Of a DNA stretch of 39,813 nucleotides, positions 7,722 through 16,331 are shown piece after piece. Origin of the DNA: Omnitrophica bacterium RIFOXYB12_FULL_50_7. GTDB lineage: Bacteria; Omnitrophota; Omnitrophia; Omnitrophales; Aquincolibacteriaceae. A program made the position numbers and the translations under genes. Position 1 is the stretch's first letter. Each line of letters starts with the position of its first letter. The stretch spans positions 1 through 39,813 of the forward strand of contig MHFU01000026.1 of assembly GCA_001804345.1 (NCBI GenBank), in the 5' to 3' direction. The notes below the pieces were generated by a model that was not told the DNA's origin, did no database searches, and saw only the letters and a list, made by a program, of their open reading frames with translations.

Positions 7722-9494
7722 TCAAGCGGGAAAGAAAACGGAAAAGCGGGAGCCCTGGCCGGGGGTGCTTTGGCAGGAGGCGTGGCCGTCATGCGCTTCC
7801 ATGATGTGCTTAACGATGGCCAGACCCAGCCCCGTTCCTCCAAGCTCCTTTGAACGCGCTTTATCCACACGAAAGAACCGTTCAAAAATACGGCCTTGGG
7901 TTCCTTCGGGAATGCCGATCCCTGTATCCTCGACTGTGATCGTGATACCCTCCGGTTTTTGATCTGCTGACAGAACGATCTTGCCTTCCGGTTTGTTGAA
8001 TTTGATTGCGTTGTCGAAGAGGTTCACAAAGACCTGATGGACCTTGTCCTTGTCGCCTGGGACGAGCAGAGGTTTCCCGGGAATGCGGTTCTCGACTATG
8101 AGTTTATTCTTTTCGACCCGGCCCTTGAATTGTTCCAGGACAAAGGACAGTTCGGAGGCAAGATCGATCCGGTCTTTTTTCATGAAATCTATTTTTTGCT
8201 CGATTTCGCCGATCGTTAAAATGTCTTCCACCAAACGGCCCAGCCGATCGGTTTCTTCCGCGATGATTTTCAGGAACCGCTCGCCTGCGGGAGGGTCTTT
8301 AAAAGCGCCGCCTAAAAGAGTTTCGACAAATCCTTTAATTGCGGTCAGCGGCGTGCGAAGCTCATGGGAAACATGGGTCACGAATTCCTTGCGGACATTT
8401 TCGAGACGGCGGAGTTCCGTCATATCATGAAAGACCAGGATGCCTTGGATGTCACGGGCGTGTTCCTTCAGGATCACCACACTTAAGCGGAGAGTCTTTC
8501 TTATTTCTCCAGAGATCTGGATCTCCTCAGAGGTGGTCTTCTGCTCCTTGAAAGCGTGATCCACAATCCTTTCGATTTGAGGATGCCTTGTGACCTCGAT
8601 CAGGCTTTTGCCATGGATATCGGAAGCAAGATATCCAAAAATCTTTTCTGCCATGGGGTTCATAATGACGATCTGTTTATGACGGTCAACGGCGATCACC
8701 CCTTCGTTCATATGATTCAAAATGACAGAGATCTTACCTTTTTCGCTTTCAAGGTCTTTGATCCTCGAACGAAGGGTTGCGGCCATTTGGTTCATGGTGT
8801 CCGCGAGCATTTTGAGTTCGTCACGGCCGTCCATCAAGATCTTCTCGGACCAGTCTTCCCGGGCGTAGCGTTCGGCCACAGAGGTAATACGGCGGATACG
8901 CTTGGTGAGATGGTTGCTGAAGAACATGCCGGCCATGAGGACGATCAGGATGCCGAGGAGTGCCGTGAACATAATGGGTCGGCGGACCGAGGCTAGGATC
9001 TCATCAACCCGCGTGATCGGCATCGCTGTGCGCACAACGCCAAGGACCTTTACGCGTTCCAGGATTGGGACCGCAATATAAAGCATCCGGGTTTCTAAGG
9101 TCATACTGTAGCGGATGCTCATGCCCGCTTCTTTTTTCAGGGCTGCCGCAACCTCGGGTCGCAACGCGTGATTTTCCATTTTGGAAAGTTGCTCCAGGTT
9201 TTCGCTCGAATCGGCGAGTACCGCGCCCTCGGGGTCAACGATCGTGACACGAACATCTGTTCCGGCGGCAATGGTTTTAATCTCTTTTTGGAGGCGTTTG
9301 TGATCACCTAAAAGGGGGATTGCCAGTTCGCGGATAAGGACGGATTGGCGGGTCAGGGACCTCTGGAGCTCTTGGAGGTCCCGCTTTTGAAGGAAATGGG
9401 AAAGTGTCCAATCAGTCACAAGCAGGACAAGGATGAAAGTGATGCTGTACAGCACGAGGAGACGTTTGGCAAAACCGAACTTTGGAAATTCCAT
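7722..9494 (-). CDS. phoR: phosphate-sensing histidine kinase PhoR
   Basis: A 590-residue inner-membrane sensor kinase. Order of parts: transmembrane segment 1 (about 11-35), an extracytoplasmic domain (about 36-170), transmembrane segment 2 (174-193), HAMP (195-245), PAS (255-345, with EGVIAVDRHKQIVIMNP), HisKA with the phospho-accepting H377 in HVSHELRTPL, and an ATPase domain with the N box (N495 in NLFDNAIKF), DTGIGIP (523-529) and GGTGLGL (552-558). Start at 9494 is preferred over a longer frame because CGGAGAG precedes it and it follows the phoB stop by one base. PhoR normally senses phosphate through the Pst complex and PhoU, both encoded in this window. Confidence 0.92.
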   Translation of the reverse strand: MEFPKFGFAKRLLVLYSITFILVLLVTDWTLSHFLQKRDLQELQRSLTRQSVLIRELAIPLLGDHKRLQKEIKTIAAGTDVRVTIVDPEGAVLADSSENLEQLSKMENHALRPEVAAALKKEAGMSIRYSMTLETRMLYIAVPILERVKVLGVVRTAMPITRVDEILASVRRPIMFTALLGILIVLMAGMFFSNHLTKRIRRITSVAERYAREDWSEKILMDGRDELKMLADTMNQMAATLRSRIKDLESEKGKISVILNHMNEGVIAVDRHKQIVIMNPMAEKIFGYLASDIHGKSLIEVTRHPQIERIVDHAFKEQKTTSEEIQISGEIRKTLRLSVVILKEHARDIQGILVFHDMTELRRLENVRKEFVTHVSHELRTPLTAIKGFVETLLGGAFKDPPAGERFLKIIAEETDRLGRLVEDILTIGEIEQKIDFMKKDRIDLASELSFVLEQFKGRVEKNKLIVENRIPGKPLLVPGDKDKVHQVFVNLFDNAIKFNKPEGKIVLSADQKPEGITITVEDTGIGIPEGTQGRIFERFFRVDKARSKELGGTGLGLAIVKHIMEAHDGHASCQSTPGQGSRFSVFFPA

Positions 9495-9495
9495 T

Positions 9496-10185
9496 TTACT
9501 CTCCGTCGAAACGGTAGCCAACACTTTTGACCGTGACGATCCGTTCGGCTTCCTTTCCGAGCTTTTTCCGTAATTGTCCGATGTGCATGTCGACGGTGCG
9601 TGTTTCGATATTCATGAAATTCTCATAACCCCAGACCTTTGATAAAAGAACCTCGCGGGTGAGCACTCTTCTCTTGGAATTCATGAGGAGGCCCAAGAGT
9701 TCAAACTCTTTAGCGGTGATCTCCACGGGTTTCCCCTTTAAACGCAGCTCGTGCTTTGTCACATCCAGCTCAATCGTTCCGGACTTCAAGATCTCTTCCG
9801 CGGGCTTTCCTTGAGAGCGCCTAAGGACGGCTTTGATGCGGGCTACGAGCTCCCGGGGGCTGAAGGGTTTCGTGATGTAATCATCGGCGCCGAGTTCGAG
9901 ACCCACAACCTTGTCAGATTCTGTGCCTTTGGCTGTAAGCATGATGATGGGGATTAGGCGTGTTTTTTCGTTCTGCTTGAGGGTTTGGCAAATCTCAAGG
10001 CCGCTCATTTCGGGAAGCATGAGGTCGAGGAGCACAAGCGCCGGTCTTTCTTTAAGGGCCATTTCAAGACCTGCGGGGCCTTTGCTTGCGATGAGGACGC
10101 GAAAACCTTCCTGCTCGAGGTTGTATTTTACAAGCTCGGCAATGTTCTTTTCGTCTTCAATGAAGAGGATCGTTTGATTTGCCAT
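9496..10185 (-). CDS. phoB: phosphate regulon response regulator PhoB
   Basis: A 229-residue OmpR-type response regulator. The receiver domain (1-120) has the acidic pocket EDE (10-12), the phospho-acceptor D54 in LLDLMLPEMSG, and the switch lysine in ADDYITKPF. The winged-helix DNA-binding domain (about 130-228) ends with the typical TRTVDMHIGQLRKKL and TVKSVGYRF. It lies immediately upstream of phoR in the same transcription unit and divergent from the porin gene, whose upstream region carries the proposed PhoB site. It is probably the activator of the porin and pst genes and possibly of itself. Confidence 0.93.
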   Translation of the reverse strand: MANQTILFIEDEKNIAELVKYNLEQEGFRVLIASKGPAGLEMALKERPALVLLDLMLPEMSGLEICQTLKQNEKTRLIPIIMLTAKGTESDKVVGLELGADDYITKPFSPRELVARIKAVLRRSQGKPAEEILKSGTIELDVTKHELRLKGKPVEITAKEFELLGLLMNSKRRVLTREVLLSKVWGYENFMNIETRTVDMHIGQLRKKLGKEAERIVTVKSVGYRFDGE

Positions 10186-10244
10186 AAAGTCTCAGCGGCG
10201 GCATTCTACCATAACAAGATGGGGCGCAGAAGTTCCAAAGGTAA

Positions 10245-10300
10245 TCTTTACACACTCTTTACATTTCCATCACGAGGACCTGACAAGAGTTTTCTATACT
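10245..10300 (+). promoter_or_regulatory. Pho-box-like direct repeat and -10 of the porin gene
   Basis: Two adjacent 11-base units, TCTTTACACAC (10245-10255) and TCTTTACATTT (10256-10266), place TTTACA cores at 10247 and 10258. Eleven-base spacing of half-sites is the hallmark of PhoB-type binding. A -10 box TATACT lies at 10295-10300. The repeat also lies about 60 bases upstream of phoB on the other strand, so it could serve both genes. Confidence 0.6.
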
Positions 10301-10351
10301 TCCAGCATGATAACAAAACGAATTCCATTCAACTGGAGGAGAAACAAGCTT

Positions 10352-11878
10352 ATGAAACACTACCCTTTCACAAAATTGGCGAGCATTTTTGTCGTATGCT
10401 TTTTGACTTTCACGTCCTCGGTGTTCGCGAGTGATGCTGAACTCATGGCCTTGGTCCAGAACATGCAGAAGCAGATGAACGAGCTGCAGACGATTGTCAT
10501 GGCGCAGAAAGCCGAGCTCCAGGCGCTCAAAACGAGCGGTGGTGGAAAGATAGCCATGGTTCCTAGCAGTGTGGAAGCCATTCCTCCGATGAGTGAAGCG
10601 GAATTTACCCAGCGTTTGAGTGATTCGACCGGCGGCGCCAACAAATGGCTCAAGGATCTCAAGCTCAGCGGTGACATCCGTCTGAGGTACGAAGCATTTG
10701 GTTTACATGGAAATCCTAATTCTAATCCTACGTCGACTACGGCTGGTTATCAGGACGCCAGGAATCGCTTTCGGATCCGTCTGCGTTATGGATTTGAAAA
10801 AACGTTCAATCCTGAAATGAAGGTCGGTTTTTCAATGGCCACCGGTGACAAAACCACCAATGGTTATAACACGGACCCTATTTCCACTAATCAGAGCATG
10901 ACCAATGATTTCAACTTTAAGAATATCTGGGTTGAGAAGGCCTACGCGACTTACACGCCTGAATGGGCGAAGGTAGGTCTTGGCGCAGGTATGGAAATCT
11001 CGGGGTTCGAGGTCACTGCCGGGAAATTCAACAATCCTTTTGAAAAAGGATCCACCGATATGATTTGGGACCGGGATCTGAAACCGGAAGGGGTCTATGA
11101 AAAGGTCGATCTCAAGCTTCTGGATACCGAGAACTTCGATCTGAAGGCCTACCTTCTTTCGATGCAGTCCGTTCTTATGGAAACGGGCAATTCCTCCACG
11201 GCTACGTCCAACAAAGATGCAAACCTTTTCGCGTATCAGGCCGGTTTGAATCCTGTTTTTTATATTCCGGGGATGGAGAGACCGGTGGATGCACTTTCAG
11301 CGATTTCAGTCTACAACTACCAAAATTATGATAATAACAGCAATTGGCAAATTGCTAGCGTGAGCCAGGCTAATGGCAACCCTTCCTACAATACGAACCA
11401 ATTGTCGGCAAAGGGTTTTAATATTCTGAGTTTCTATCAGGAGGTTAATTTTTATCCTCACGGGATTCCCGTGAAGCCGTTCGCGGAATTCGCGCGTAAC
11501 ATGAGCAATACGTCCGGGTTTTCATCCGCAACTCAAAATAACTCGATGCAAGGCGGCGCGGATGCCTGGTCGTTGGGCCTTACGCTCGGGAAACTCGTAA
11601 AAAAGAGAGATTGGCAGGGGAGCTATCAATACAAGTATATCGGCGCGAACTCCGTGGTTGGCGCTTTTAACGATAGCGACTTTGGAGGTTATAACTACGG
11701 TGGCACCGATAAGGCCGGGAGCGTCATCAAGTTGGGGTATAACCTTACGGATTATCTGACTTTGAACGGCGCGTGCTTCCTGGTGCGGCCGATCACTCAG
11801 AGGGATACCACGGCCAACGGTATGCAGGTGGACCAGTCGGTTCGCCGGTTTCAAATCGATATGACGTACAAGTTTTAA
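10352..11878 (+). CDS. outer-membrane porin, probably for phosphate uptake
   Basis: A 508-residue protein with a signal peptide (1-26, ending SSVFA), a short coiled coil (about 29-60, MQKQMNELQTIVMAQKAEL) and a long beta-barrel rich in alternating strands, ending in the aromatic residue F (MTYKF) as expected for an outer-membrane barrel. The segment GDIRLRYEAF, then RNRFRIRLRYGFEKTF and VTAGKFNNPFEKG, matches the putative-porin group related to phosphate-selective porins. It sits between phoB and pstS behind a Pho-box-like repeat, so phosphate or phosphorylated anions are the likely cargo. Start 10352 has GGAGGA upstream; an in-frame ATG at 10307 coincides with the predicted transcription start and would add 15 residues. 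Confidence 0.85.
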   Translation: MKHYPFTKLASIFVVCFLTFTSSVFASDAELMALVQNMQKQMNELQTIVMAQKAELQALKTSGGGKIAMVPSSVEAIPPMSEAEFTQRLSDSTGGANKWLKDLKLSGDIRLRYEAFGLHGNPNSNPTSTTAGYQDARNRFRIRLRYGFEKTFNPEMKVGFSMATGDKTTNGYNTDPISTNQSMTNDFNFKNIWVEKAYATYTPEWAKVGLGAGMEISGFEVTAGKFNNPFEKGSTDMIWDRDLKPEGVYEKVDLKLLDTENFDLKAYLLSMQSVLMETGNSSTATSNKDANLFAYQAGLNPVFYIPGMERPVDALSAISVYNYQNYDNNSNWQIASVSQANGNPSYNTNQLSAKGFNILSFYQEVNFYPHGIPVKPFAEFARNMSNTSGFSSATQNNSMQGGADAWSLGLTLGKLVKKRDWQGSYQYKYIGANSVVGAFNDSDFGGYNYGGTDKAGSVIKLGYNLTDYLTLNGACFLVRPITQRDTTANGMQVDQSVRRFQIDMTYKF

Positions 11879-11880
11879 GA

Positions 11881-11925
11881 TTTTACATCGACTTTACATC
11901 CACCGGAACCGGGCCCTTGTAGAAT
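11881..11925 (+). promoter_or_regulatory. Pho-box-like direct repeat and -10 of the pst operon
   Basis: Two adjacent 11-base units, TTTTACATCGA (11881-11891) and CTTTACATCCA (11892-11902), repeat the TTTACA core at 11-base spacing, as upstream of the porin. A -10 box TAGAAT lies at 11920-11925, and ATG 11955 follows about 30 bases later. The repeat begins 3 bases after the porin stop, so pst has its own phosphate-responsive promoter. Confidence 0.65.
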
Positions 11926-11954
11926 AGAGCCCATTATAAAAGAGGGGGTTTGAG

Positions 11955-12824
11955 ATGCAGACCAAGCGGTTGTTTAAAGGGATGATGATGGCATTCGGCA
12001 TCTTTTGCGTCGGGATCTTGCCAGTCCATGCGAAGGAAAAGATGATCCAGATCAAAGGGTCGGACACGATCGTGAATTTGAGTCAGGCGTGGGCTGAGGA
12101 ATTTATGACGGAAAAACCTAATGTCAGTATTGCGGTGACGGGCGGTGGTTCCGGTACCGGGATCGCGGCGTTGATCAATGGGACTACCGATATCGCCAAT
12201 TCGAGCCGCAAGATCAAGAAGAAGGAGCTCGATGACGCGCAGAAGGGCGGGTACTATCCGGAAGAATTCAAAGTGGCAGTCGACGCGCTCGCGGTGATTG
12301 TGAACCCGGCGAACTCCGTCAAGGAACTGACGATCGACCAACTCTCCGGTATTTTTACTGGCAAAATCACAAACTGGAACGAAGTCGGTGGAAAGAACGA
12401 GAAGATCCTGGTTCTCTCTCGCGACCGGAATTCCGGAACGCACATGTATTTCCTGGAGCAAGTGTTGAGGAAAGGAAATGAAAAGGGTCCGGAGCAGTTC
12501 GCGCCGTCGGTCTTGATGTTGCCGTCCTCGGAGGCGATCATTAATGAAACCTCGACAAGCGAAAGCGCCATTGGTTACGACGGCCTTGGTTACGTGTCCG
12601 CGAAGGTCAAAACCCTCGCGGTCGCGAAGAAAAACGGAGACGCCTTCGTACTGCCTTCCAAAGAGACTGCGATGAATAAGAGCTATCCGATCTGGCGTTT
12701 CCTCTACATGTATACTGGCTTCAAACCCAGGGGAGAGATCAAGGCGTTCATTGATTTTGTGTTGAGCGGAAAAGGCCAGAAGATCGTGGACGCGATGGAC
12801 TTTGTCCCGTTGGGCGAGAAGTAG
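11955..12824 (+). CDS. pstS: phosphate-binding protein PstS
   Basis: A 289-residue periplasmic binding protein that captures phosphate for the Pst transporter. A signal peptide ends near residue 26 (ILPVHA). No lipobox Cys is present, so it is soluble. Ligand-binding loops are visible: IKGSDTIVNLSQAW near the N-terminus, TGGGSGTGIAALINGTTDIANSSR (about 56-79) and SRDRNSGTHMYFLE (about 155-168). AGAGGGGG precedes the start. It is the first gene of pstSCAB1B2; a palindromic repeat separates it from pstC. Confidence 0.94.
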   Translation: MQTKRLFKGMMMAFGIFCVGILPVHAKEKMIQIKGSDTIVNLSQAWAEEFMTEKPNVSIAVTGGGSGTGIAALINGTTDIANSSRKIKKKELDDAQKGGYYPEEFKVAVDALAVIVNPANSVKELTIDQLSGIFTGKITNWNEVGGKNEKILVLSRDRNSGTHMYFLEQVLRKGNEKGPEQFAPSVLMLPSSEAIINETSTSESAIGYDGLGYVSAKVKTLAVAKKNGDAFVLPSKETAMNKSYPIWRFLYMYTGFKPRGEIKAFIDFVLSGKGQKIVDAMDFVPLGEK

Positions 12825-12862
12825 CCCTTAATAAGGATGTGCTAGTTTCAATTATTTTCCTT

Positions 12863-12935
12863 CTCTCCAGGGGAGAAGGTTAGGATGAGGGGACGAAGTA
12901 ATTCTACCCCCTCACCCTGGCCCTCTCCCGAAGGG
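12863..12935. repeat. imperfect inverted repeat between pstS and pstC (CCCTCACCCT type)
   Basis: The left arm (12868-12892, GGGGAGAAGGTTAGGATGAG and on) is an imperfect complement of the right arm (12907-12930, CCCCCTCACCCTGGCCCTCT and on) around an AT-rich loop. In the mRNA this would form a stable hairpin between pstS and pstC. Such hairpins commonly protect the pstS part of the transcript and raise its level over the transporter genes. Confidence 0.55.
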
Positions 12936-12988
12936 CGAGGGAAACGGCGTTGAAGTCAGGCAATTTACGGGATGACAAGGACCAATTT

Positions 12989-13855
12989 GTGAGAAAAATC
13001 ATGGAATTTTTCATTGAAAAAGCCATTCTCCTGAATGGTTTTGCGTGTATCCTCTTTGTCATTCTGATCTTTTTCTTTTTGGCCAAAGACGGGCTTGCGC
13101 TTTTCAAATTCGTTACGATCCAAGACTTTCTCTTCGGAACTTTATGGAACCCGCTCGCCGAGCCGCCCCAATTTGGGATATTGCCTCTTTTCCTCGGGTC
13201 CCTGATCGTGACGCTCGGAGCGACGATCATTTCTGTACCACTTGGAATGGCCTGCGCGATCTTCATCGGGGAGATCGCGCCTCGCTGGATGCGCGAAACT
13301 TTGAAAGCGGGCGTCGAACTTCTTGCCGCAATTCCGAGCATTGTGATCGGTTTTATCGGAATGACCATGCTGGGACCCGTTGTAAAAAACCTGTTTCATC
13401 TCCCGACAGGTCTCACCGCGCTCACGGGGGCTCTTGCGCTCGCGTTTATGGCCATTCCCACGATTGTAAGCATTATGGAAGATGCGATCAGTTCGGTTCC
13501 ACGGATCTACAAGGAAGGCTCCCTGGCGCTGGGGGCCACTCATTGGCAAACGATCTATCGGGTTATTATTCCGGCGGCTTCCTCAGGGATCGTGGCTGCA
13601 GTTATGCTTGGGATCGGGCGCGTCATTGGTGAGACTATGGCTGTCATGATGTTGACAGGCAATGCTTCGGTTATTCCCAAAACGATCCTAGCGCCCGTGA
13701 GAACAATGACTGCCACCATCGCTGCCGAAATGGGCGAGACGGTGCGCGGGAGCGAACACTATTTCGCGCTTTTCGCGCTAGGACTGGTTCTTTTTGTGAT
13801 CACTTTTTTCATTAACCTTGTCGCGGATGCGGCCCTTCACCGGAAACAAAAATGA
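12989..13855 (+). CDS. pstC: phosphate transporter permease PstC
   Basis: A 288-residue inner-membrane permease of the Pst ABC transporter with six predicted membrane segments; the MetI-like permease domain spans about 70-280. The coupling-loop region EDAISSVPRIYKEGSLALGATHWQT contacts the ATPase. I chose GTG 12989 because AAGGA lies 7 bases upstream; ATG 12998 is the alternative. The stop overlaps pstA by ATGA. Confidence 0.92.
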   Translation: MRKIMEFFIEKAILLNGFACILFVILIFFFLAKDGLALFKFVTIQDFLFGTLWNPLAEPPQFGILPLFLGSLIVTLGATIISVPLGMACAIFIGEIAPRWMRETLKAGVELLAAIPSIVIGFIGMTMLGPVVKNLFHLPTGLTALTGALALAFMAIPTIVSIMEDAISSVPRIYKEGSLALGATHWQTIYRVIIPAASSGIVAAVMLGIGRVIGETMAVMMLTGNASVIPKTILAPVRTMTATIAAEMGETVRGSEHYFALFALGLVLFVITFFINLVADAALHRKQK

Positions 13856-14727
13856 AAATCCGCGCGAAGTCGCACTTAAAAATATCCACACAAACCCAAC
13901 AAAAGATCGCCTTCACGTTCCTCGGGATCGCATCGATCCTTGTGATCGTCCCCGTGATCGTGATTTTTGTGATTCTGATCCAGAAGGGTCTTCCCGCGAT
14001 CAACTGGCAATTTCTAACGGCTATGCCGCGCATGGGGATGCGCGCCGGAGGGATTTTTCCGGCTATTATGGGGACTCTGTATCTGGTGTCTGGCACCATC
14101 GTGGTGGCGTTGCCTCTGGGCGTTTTGGCCGCGATCTATCTTGTAGAATATGCACGTCAGAATTTTCTGACCCGCATGATCGAAGTCGCCATCGTCAATC
14201 TCGCCGGCGTGCCCTCGGTTGTTTACGGGCTTTTCGGAATGGGACTTTTTGTGATCTATCTTAAGCTTGGCGTCTCGATCATCGCGGGGGCACTCACGCT
14301 TGCCATCATGATCCTCCCGGTTATCATCACTTCTTCGAAGGAGGCACTTCAAAGCGTGCCACGCTCGTTCCGTGAAGCGAGTCTCGCACTGGGTGTCAGT
14401 AAATGGCAAACCATTTGCTGCGTGGTCCTACCCAATGCGCTTCCCGGGATCCTGACGGGGACCATTCTTGGGATCAGCCGCGCGGCGGGGGAAACAGCCC
14501 CCATTCTTTTCACGGTCGCGGCGTTTTATCTGCCGAGGCTTCCGAAATCAATTTTTGATCAGTGTATGGCACTGCCTTATCATCTTTATGTGCTCTCTAC
14601 GCAAGTACCGAACGTAAATCCCAAGATCCAATACGGGACGGCACTAGTGCTCGTAGGTATAGTCTTTTTACTAAACCTTGTTGCCATTATTGTCCGTTCT
14701 CATATCCGGAGCAAAAAACAATGGTAG
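13852..14727 (+). CDS. pstA: phosphate transporter permease PstA
   Basis: A 291-residue permease, the partner of PstC. It has six hydrophobic segments and the coupling helix SKEALQSVPRSFREASLALG (about 163-182). A conserved GISRAAGETAPILFT stretch follows. Its start overlaps pstC by 4 bases and its end overlaps pstB1 by 7 bases, so pstC, pstA and pstB1 are translationally coupled. Confidence 0.93.
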   Translation: MKIRAKSHLKISTQTQQKIAFTFLGIASILVIVPVIVIFVILIQKGLPAINWQFLTAMPRMGMRAGGIFPAIMGTLYLVSGTIVVALPLGVLAAIYLVEYARQNFLTRMIEVAIVNLAGVPSVVYGLFGMGLFVIYLKLGVSIIAGALTLAIMILPVIITSSKEALQSVPRSFREASLALGVSKWQTICCVVLPNALPGILTGTILGISRAAGETAPILFTVAAFYLPRLPKSIFDQCMALPYHLYVLSTQVPNVNPKIQYGTALVLVGIVFLLNLVAIIVRSHIRSKKQW

Positions 14728-15473
14728 AGAAGATCATTATTGAAAATCTCTGTATCGATTATGGGGGTGTTCACGCTCTCAAGAACGTGAGCCTTTCCGT
14801 CAAAGAGCATGAGATTCTTGGCATCATCGGACCCGCCAACAGCGGCAAAACTTCTTTTCTTAGGGCTCTCAACCGCTTGAACGATCTGGATCTGTCTTCG
14901 CATCTGAGCGGTTCGATCTACTTGAACGGGAAGGAGATCAACCGCGAAATGGACGCTGAAGAAGTTCGCAAGAAAGTGACCATGGTTTTTGCGCTCCCGA
15001 TCCCGCTGCCTATGTCGATCTTTGATAATGTTGCTTATGGTCCAAGGCGCCACGGCACCAAGGATAGGAAAAGGCTTGCGGAGATCGTGGAAAAAAGTCT
15101 CAAGGCAGGTTTTTTATGGGACGAGGTCAAAGACCGGCTGTCCTCTTCAGCCATGAAACTTTCCGGAGGTCAACAGCAGCGTCTGTGTATCGCCCGTACG
15201 CTGGCGGTGGAACCGGAAGTTATTTTGTATGACGAACCCTGCTCGGGGCTGGATCCTATTTCTACCGCGAAGGTCGAAGATGCTATGCGTGAACTTAAAA
15301 GTCGTTACACCCAGATCCTTGTGACCAATAACGTAAAGCAAGCCGCGCGGGTGGGAGACCGGGTCGCTTTTTTTCTGATGGGTGAACTCGTCGAGATCGA
15401 TGAAGCTAACCGGATTTTTACCGCGCCCAAAGATAAACGGACCAATGATTATCTGACGGGAAGGTTTGGGTGA
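14721..15473 (+). CDS. pstB: phosphate transporter ATPase PstB1 (Q-loop and switch-His variant)
   Basis: A 250-residue ABC ATPase. Walker A is GPANSGKTS (37-45), the signature LSGGQQQR is intact (147-154) and Walker B is VILYDEP with D171 and E172. Two residues that are nearly invariant in active ABC ATPases are changed: the Q-loop reads MVFALP with A91 where PstB2 has Q91, and the switch histidine is N203 in VTNNVKQAAR. Walker A also differs from the usual GPSGCGKST. The adjacent PstB2 has the opposite set of defects, so the two probably form a heterodimer in which PstB1 donates the signature motif. Start 14721 is set by the conserved N-terminus MVEKIIIENL; a longer upstream frame lies inside pstA. 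Confidence 0.92.
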   Translation: MVEKIIIENLCIDYGGVHALKNVSLSVKEHEILGIIGPANSGKTSFLRALNRLNDLDLSSHLSGSIYLNGKEINREMDAEEVRKKVTMVFALPIPLPMSIFDNVAYGPRRHGTKDRKRLAEIVEKSLKAGFLWDEVKDRLSSSAMKLSGGQQQRLCIARTLAVEPEVILYDEPCSGLDPISTAKVEDAMRELKSRYTQILVTNNVKQAARVGDRVAFFLMGELVEIDEANRIFTAPKDKRTNDYLTGRFG

Positions 15474-15477
15474 TACG

Positions 15478-16230
15478 ATGAGCAAGATCGAGACAAGAGG
15501 ACTCAGCCTTTTTTATGGAAATTTTCAGGCCTTGATCGATGTCAATGTCCAGATCAAAGAAAAAATGATCACAGCTTTGATTGGACCCTCGGGATGCGGG
15601 AAATCCACGTTTCTCAGAACACTGAATCGCATGAACGACCTAATCGATGGGATCCGGATCACCGGAGAAGTCCTGATCGACGGCGAGAACATTTATGGGA
15701 ACCGGACGGATCTTGTCCTGCTACGGAAAAAGGTCGGGATGGTGTTCCAGCGCCCCAATTCTTTTCCCCTCTCAGTTTTTGACAATGTTGCGTATGGACC
15801 CCGGATACACGGAAGCAAAAATAAGGCCGAGCTCGAAGATATCGTTGAAGAATCCCTGCGCCATGTCGAGTTGTGGGATATCCTTAAGGACAAACTAGAC
15901 CATTCCGCGCTCAATCTCTCCCTGGAACAGCAGCAGCGCCTCTGCATTGCGAGGCTTGTGGCTGTGACGCCTGAGGTTGTACTGATGGACGAACCTTGCT
16001 CGGCCCTGGATCCTGTCGCGACTTCGAAGGTCGAAGAGCTCATGGCGGAGCTTAAAAAACAATATACGATCTTGATCGTGACTCATAATATGCAACAGGC
16101 GGCGCGCGTTTCTGACCGGACGGGTTTCATGCTGCTTGGAAAGTTGTTGGAATATGGTGAGACTCGCCAGGTTTTTACAAATCCAAAAGAAAAGAAGACA
16201 GAAGAATATATTACCGGAAGATACGGCTAA
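15478..16230 (+). CDS. pstB: phosphate transporter ATPase PstB2 (signature-motif variant)
   Basis: A 250-residue ABC ATPase, the same length as PstB1 and alignable to it with the key motifs at the same residue numbers (Q-loop 91, signature 147-151, switch residue 203). Walker A GPSGCGKST, Q-loop Q91 in MVFQRP, Walker B VVLMDEP and switch H203 in VTHNMQQAAR are all canonical. The ABC signature is LSLEQQQR (147-154): both glycines of LSGGQ are replaced by L149 and E150. It should bind and hydrolyse ATP at a site completed by the LSGGQ of PstB1. Start 15478 lies 5 bases after the pstB1 stop; an overlapping GTG at 15466 is the alternative. Confidence 0.92.
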   Translation: MSKIETRGLSLFYGNFQALIDVNVQIKEKMITALIGPSGCGKSTFLRTLNRMNDLIDGIRITGEVLIDGENIYGNRTDLVLLRKKVGMVFQRPNSFPLSVFDNVAYGPRIHGSKNKAELEDIVEESLRHVELWDILKDKLDHSALNLSLEQQQRLCIARLVAVTPEVVLMDEPCSALDPVATSKVEELMAELKKQYTILIVTHNMQQAARVSDRTGFMLLGKLLEYGETRQVFTNPKEKKTEEYITGRYG

Positions 16231-16237
16231 AAAACGA

Positions 16238-16324
16238 TTAGGGCATAGGGTTTAGGGTATAGAAAAGTTTCTTGTTTTGAAACAGGTTTTTCTATCCCCT
16301 ATGGCCTATCCCCTAAACCCTAGG
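16238..16324. repeat. imperfect inverted repeat between pstB2 and phoU (CCCTAAACCCTA type)
   Basis: GGGTATAGAAAA pairs with TTTTCTATCCCC at 11 of 12 positions around an inner hairpin GTTTC (16267-16271) / GAAAC (16279-16283). A second pair, TAGGGCATAGGG and CCCTATGGCCTA, also matches at 11 of 12. The last bases (TAGGAGG) provide the phoU ribosome-binding site, so folding of the repeat could affect phoU translation. Confidence 0.5.
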
Positions 16325-16331
16325 AGGATTC

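Noticed and set aside
16238..16324. TTTAGGG/CCCTAAA words resembling telomere repeats
   Set aside because: Only two or three units occur, arranged as arms of an inverted repeat between bacterial operon genes; other gaps show the same architecture with unrelated words.
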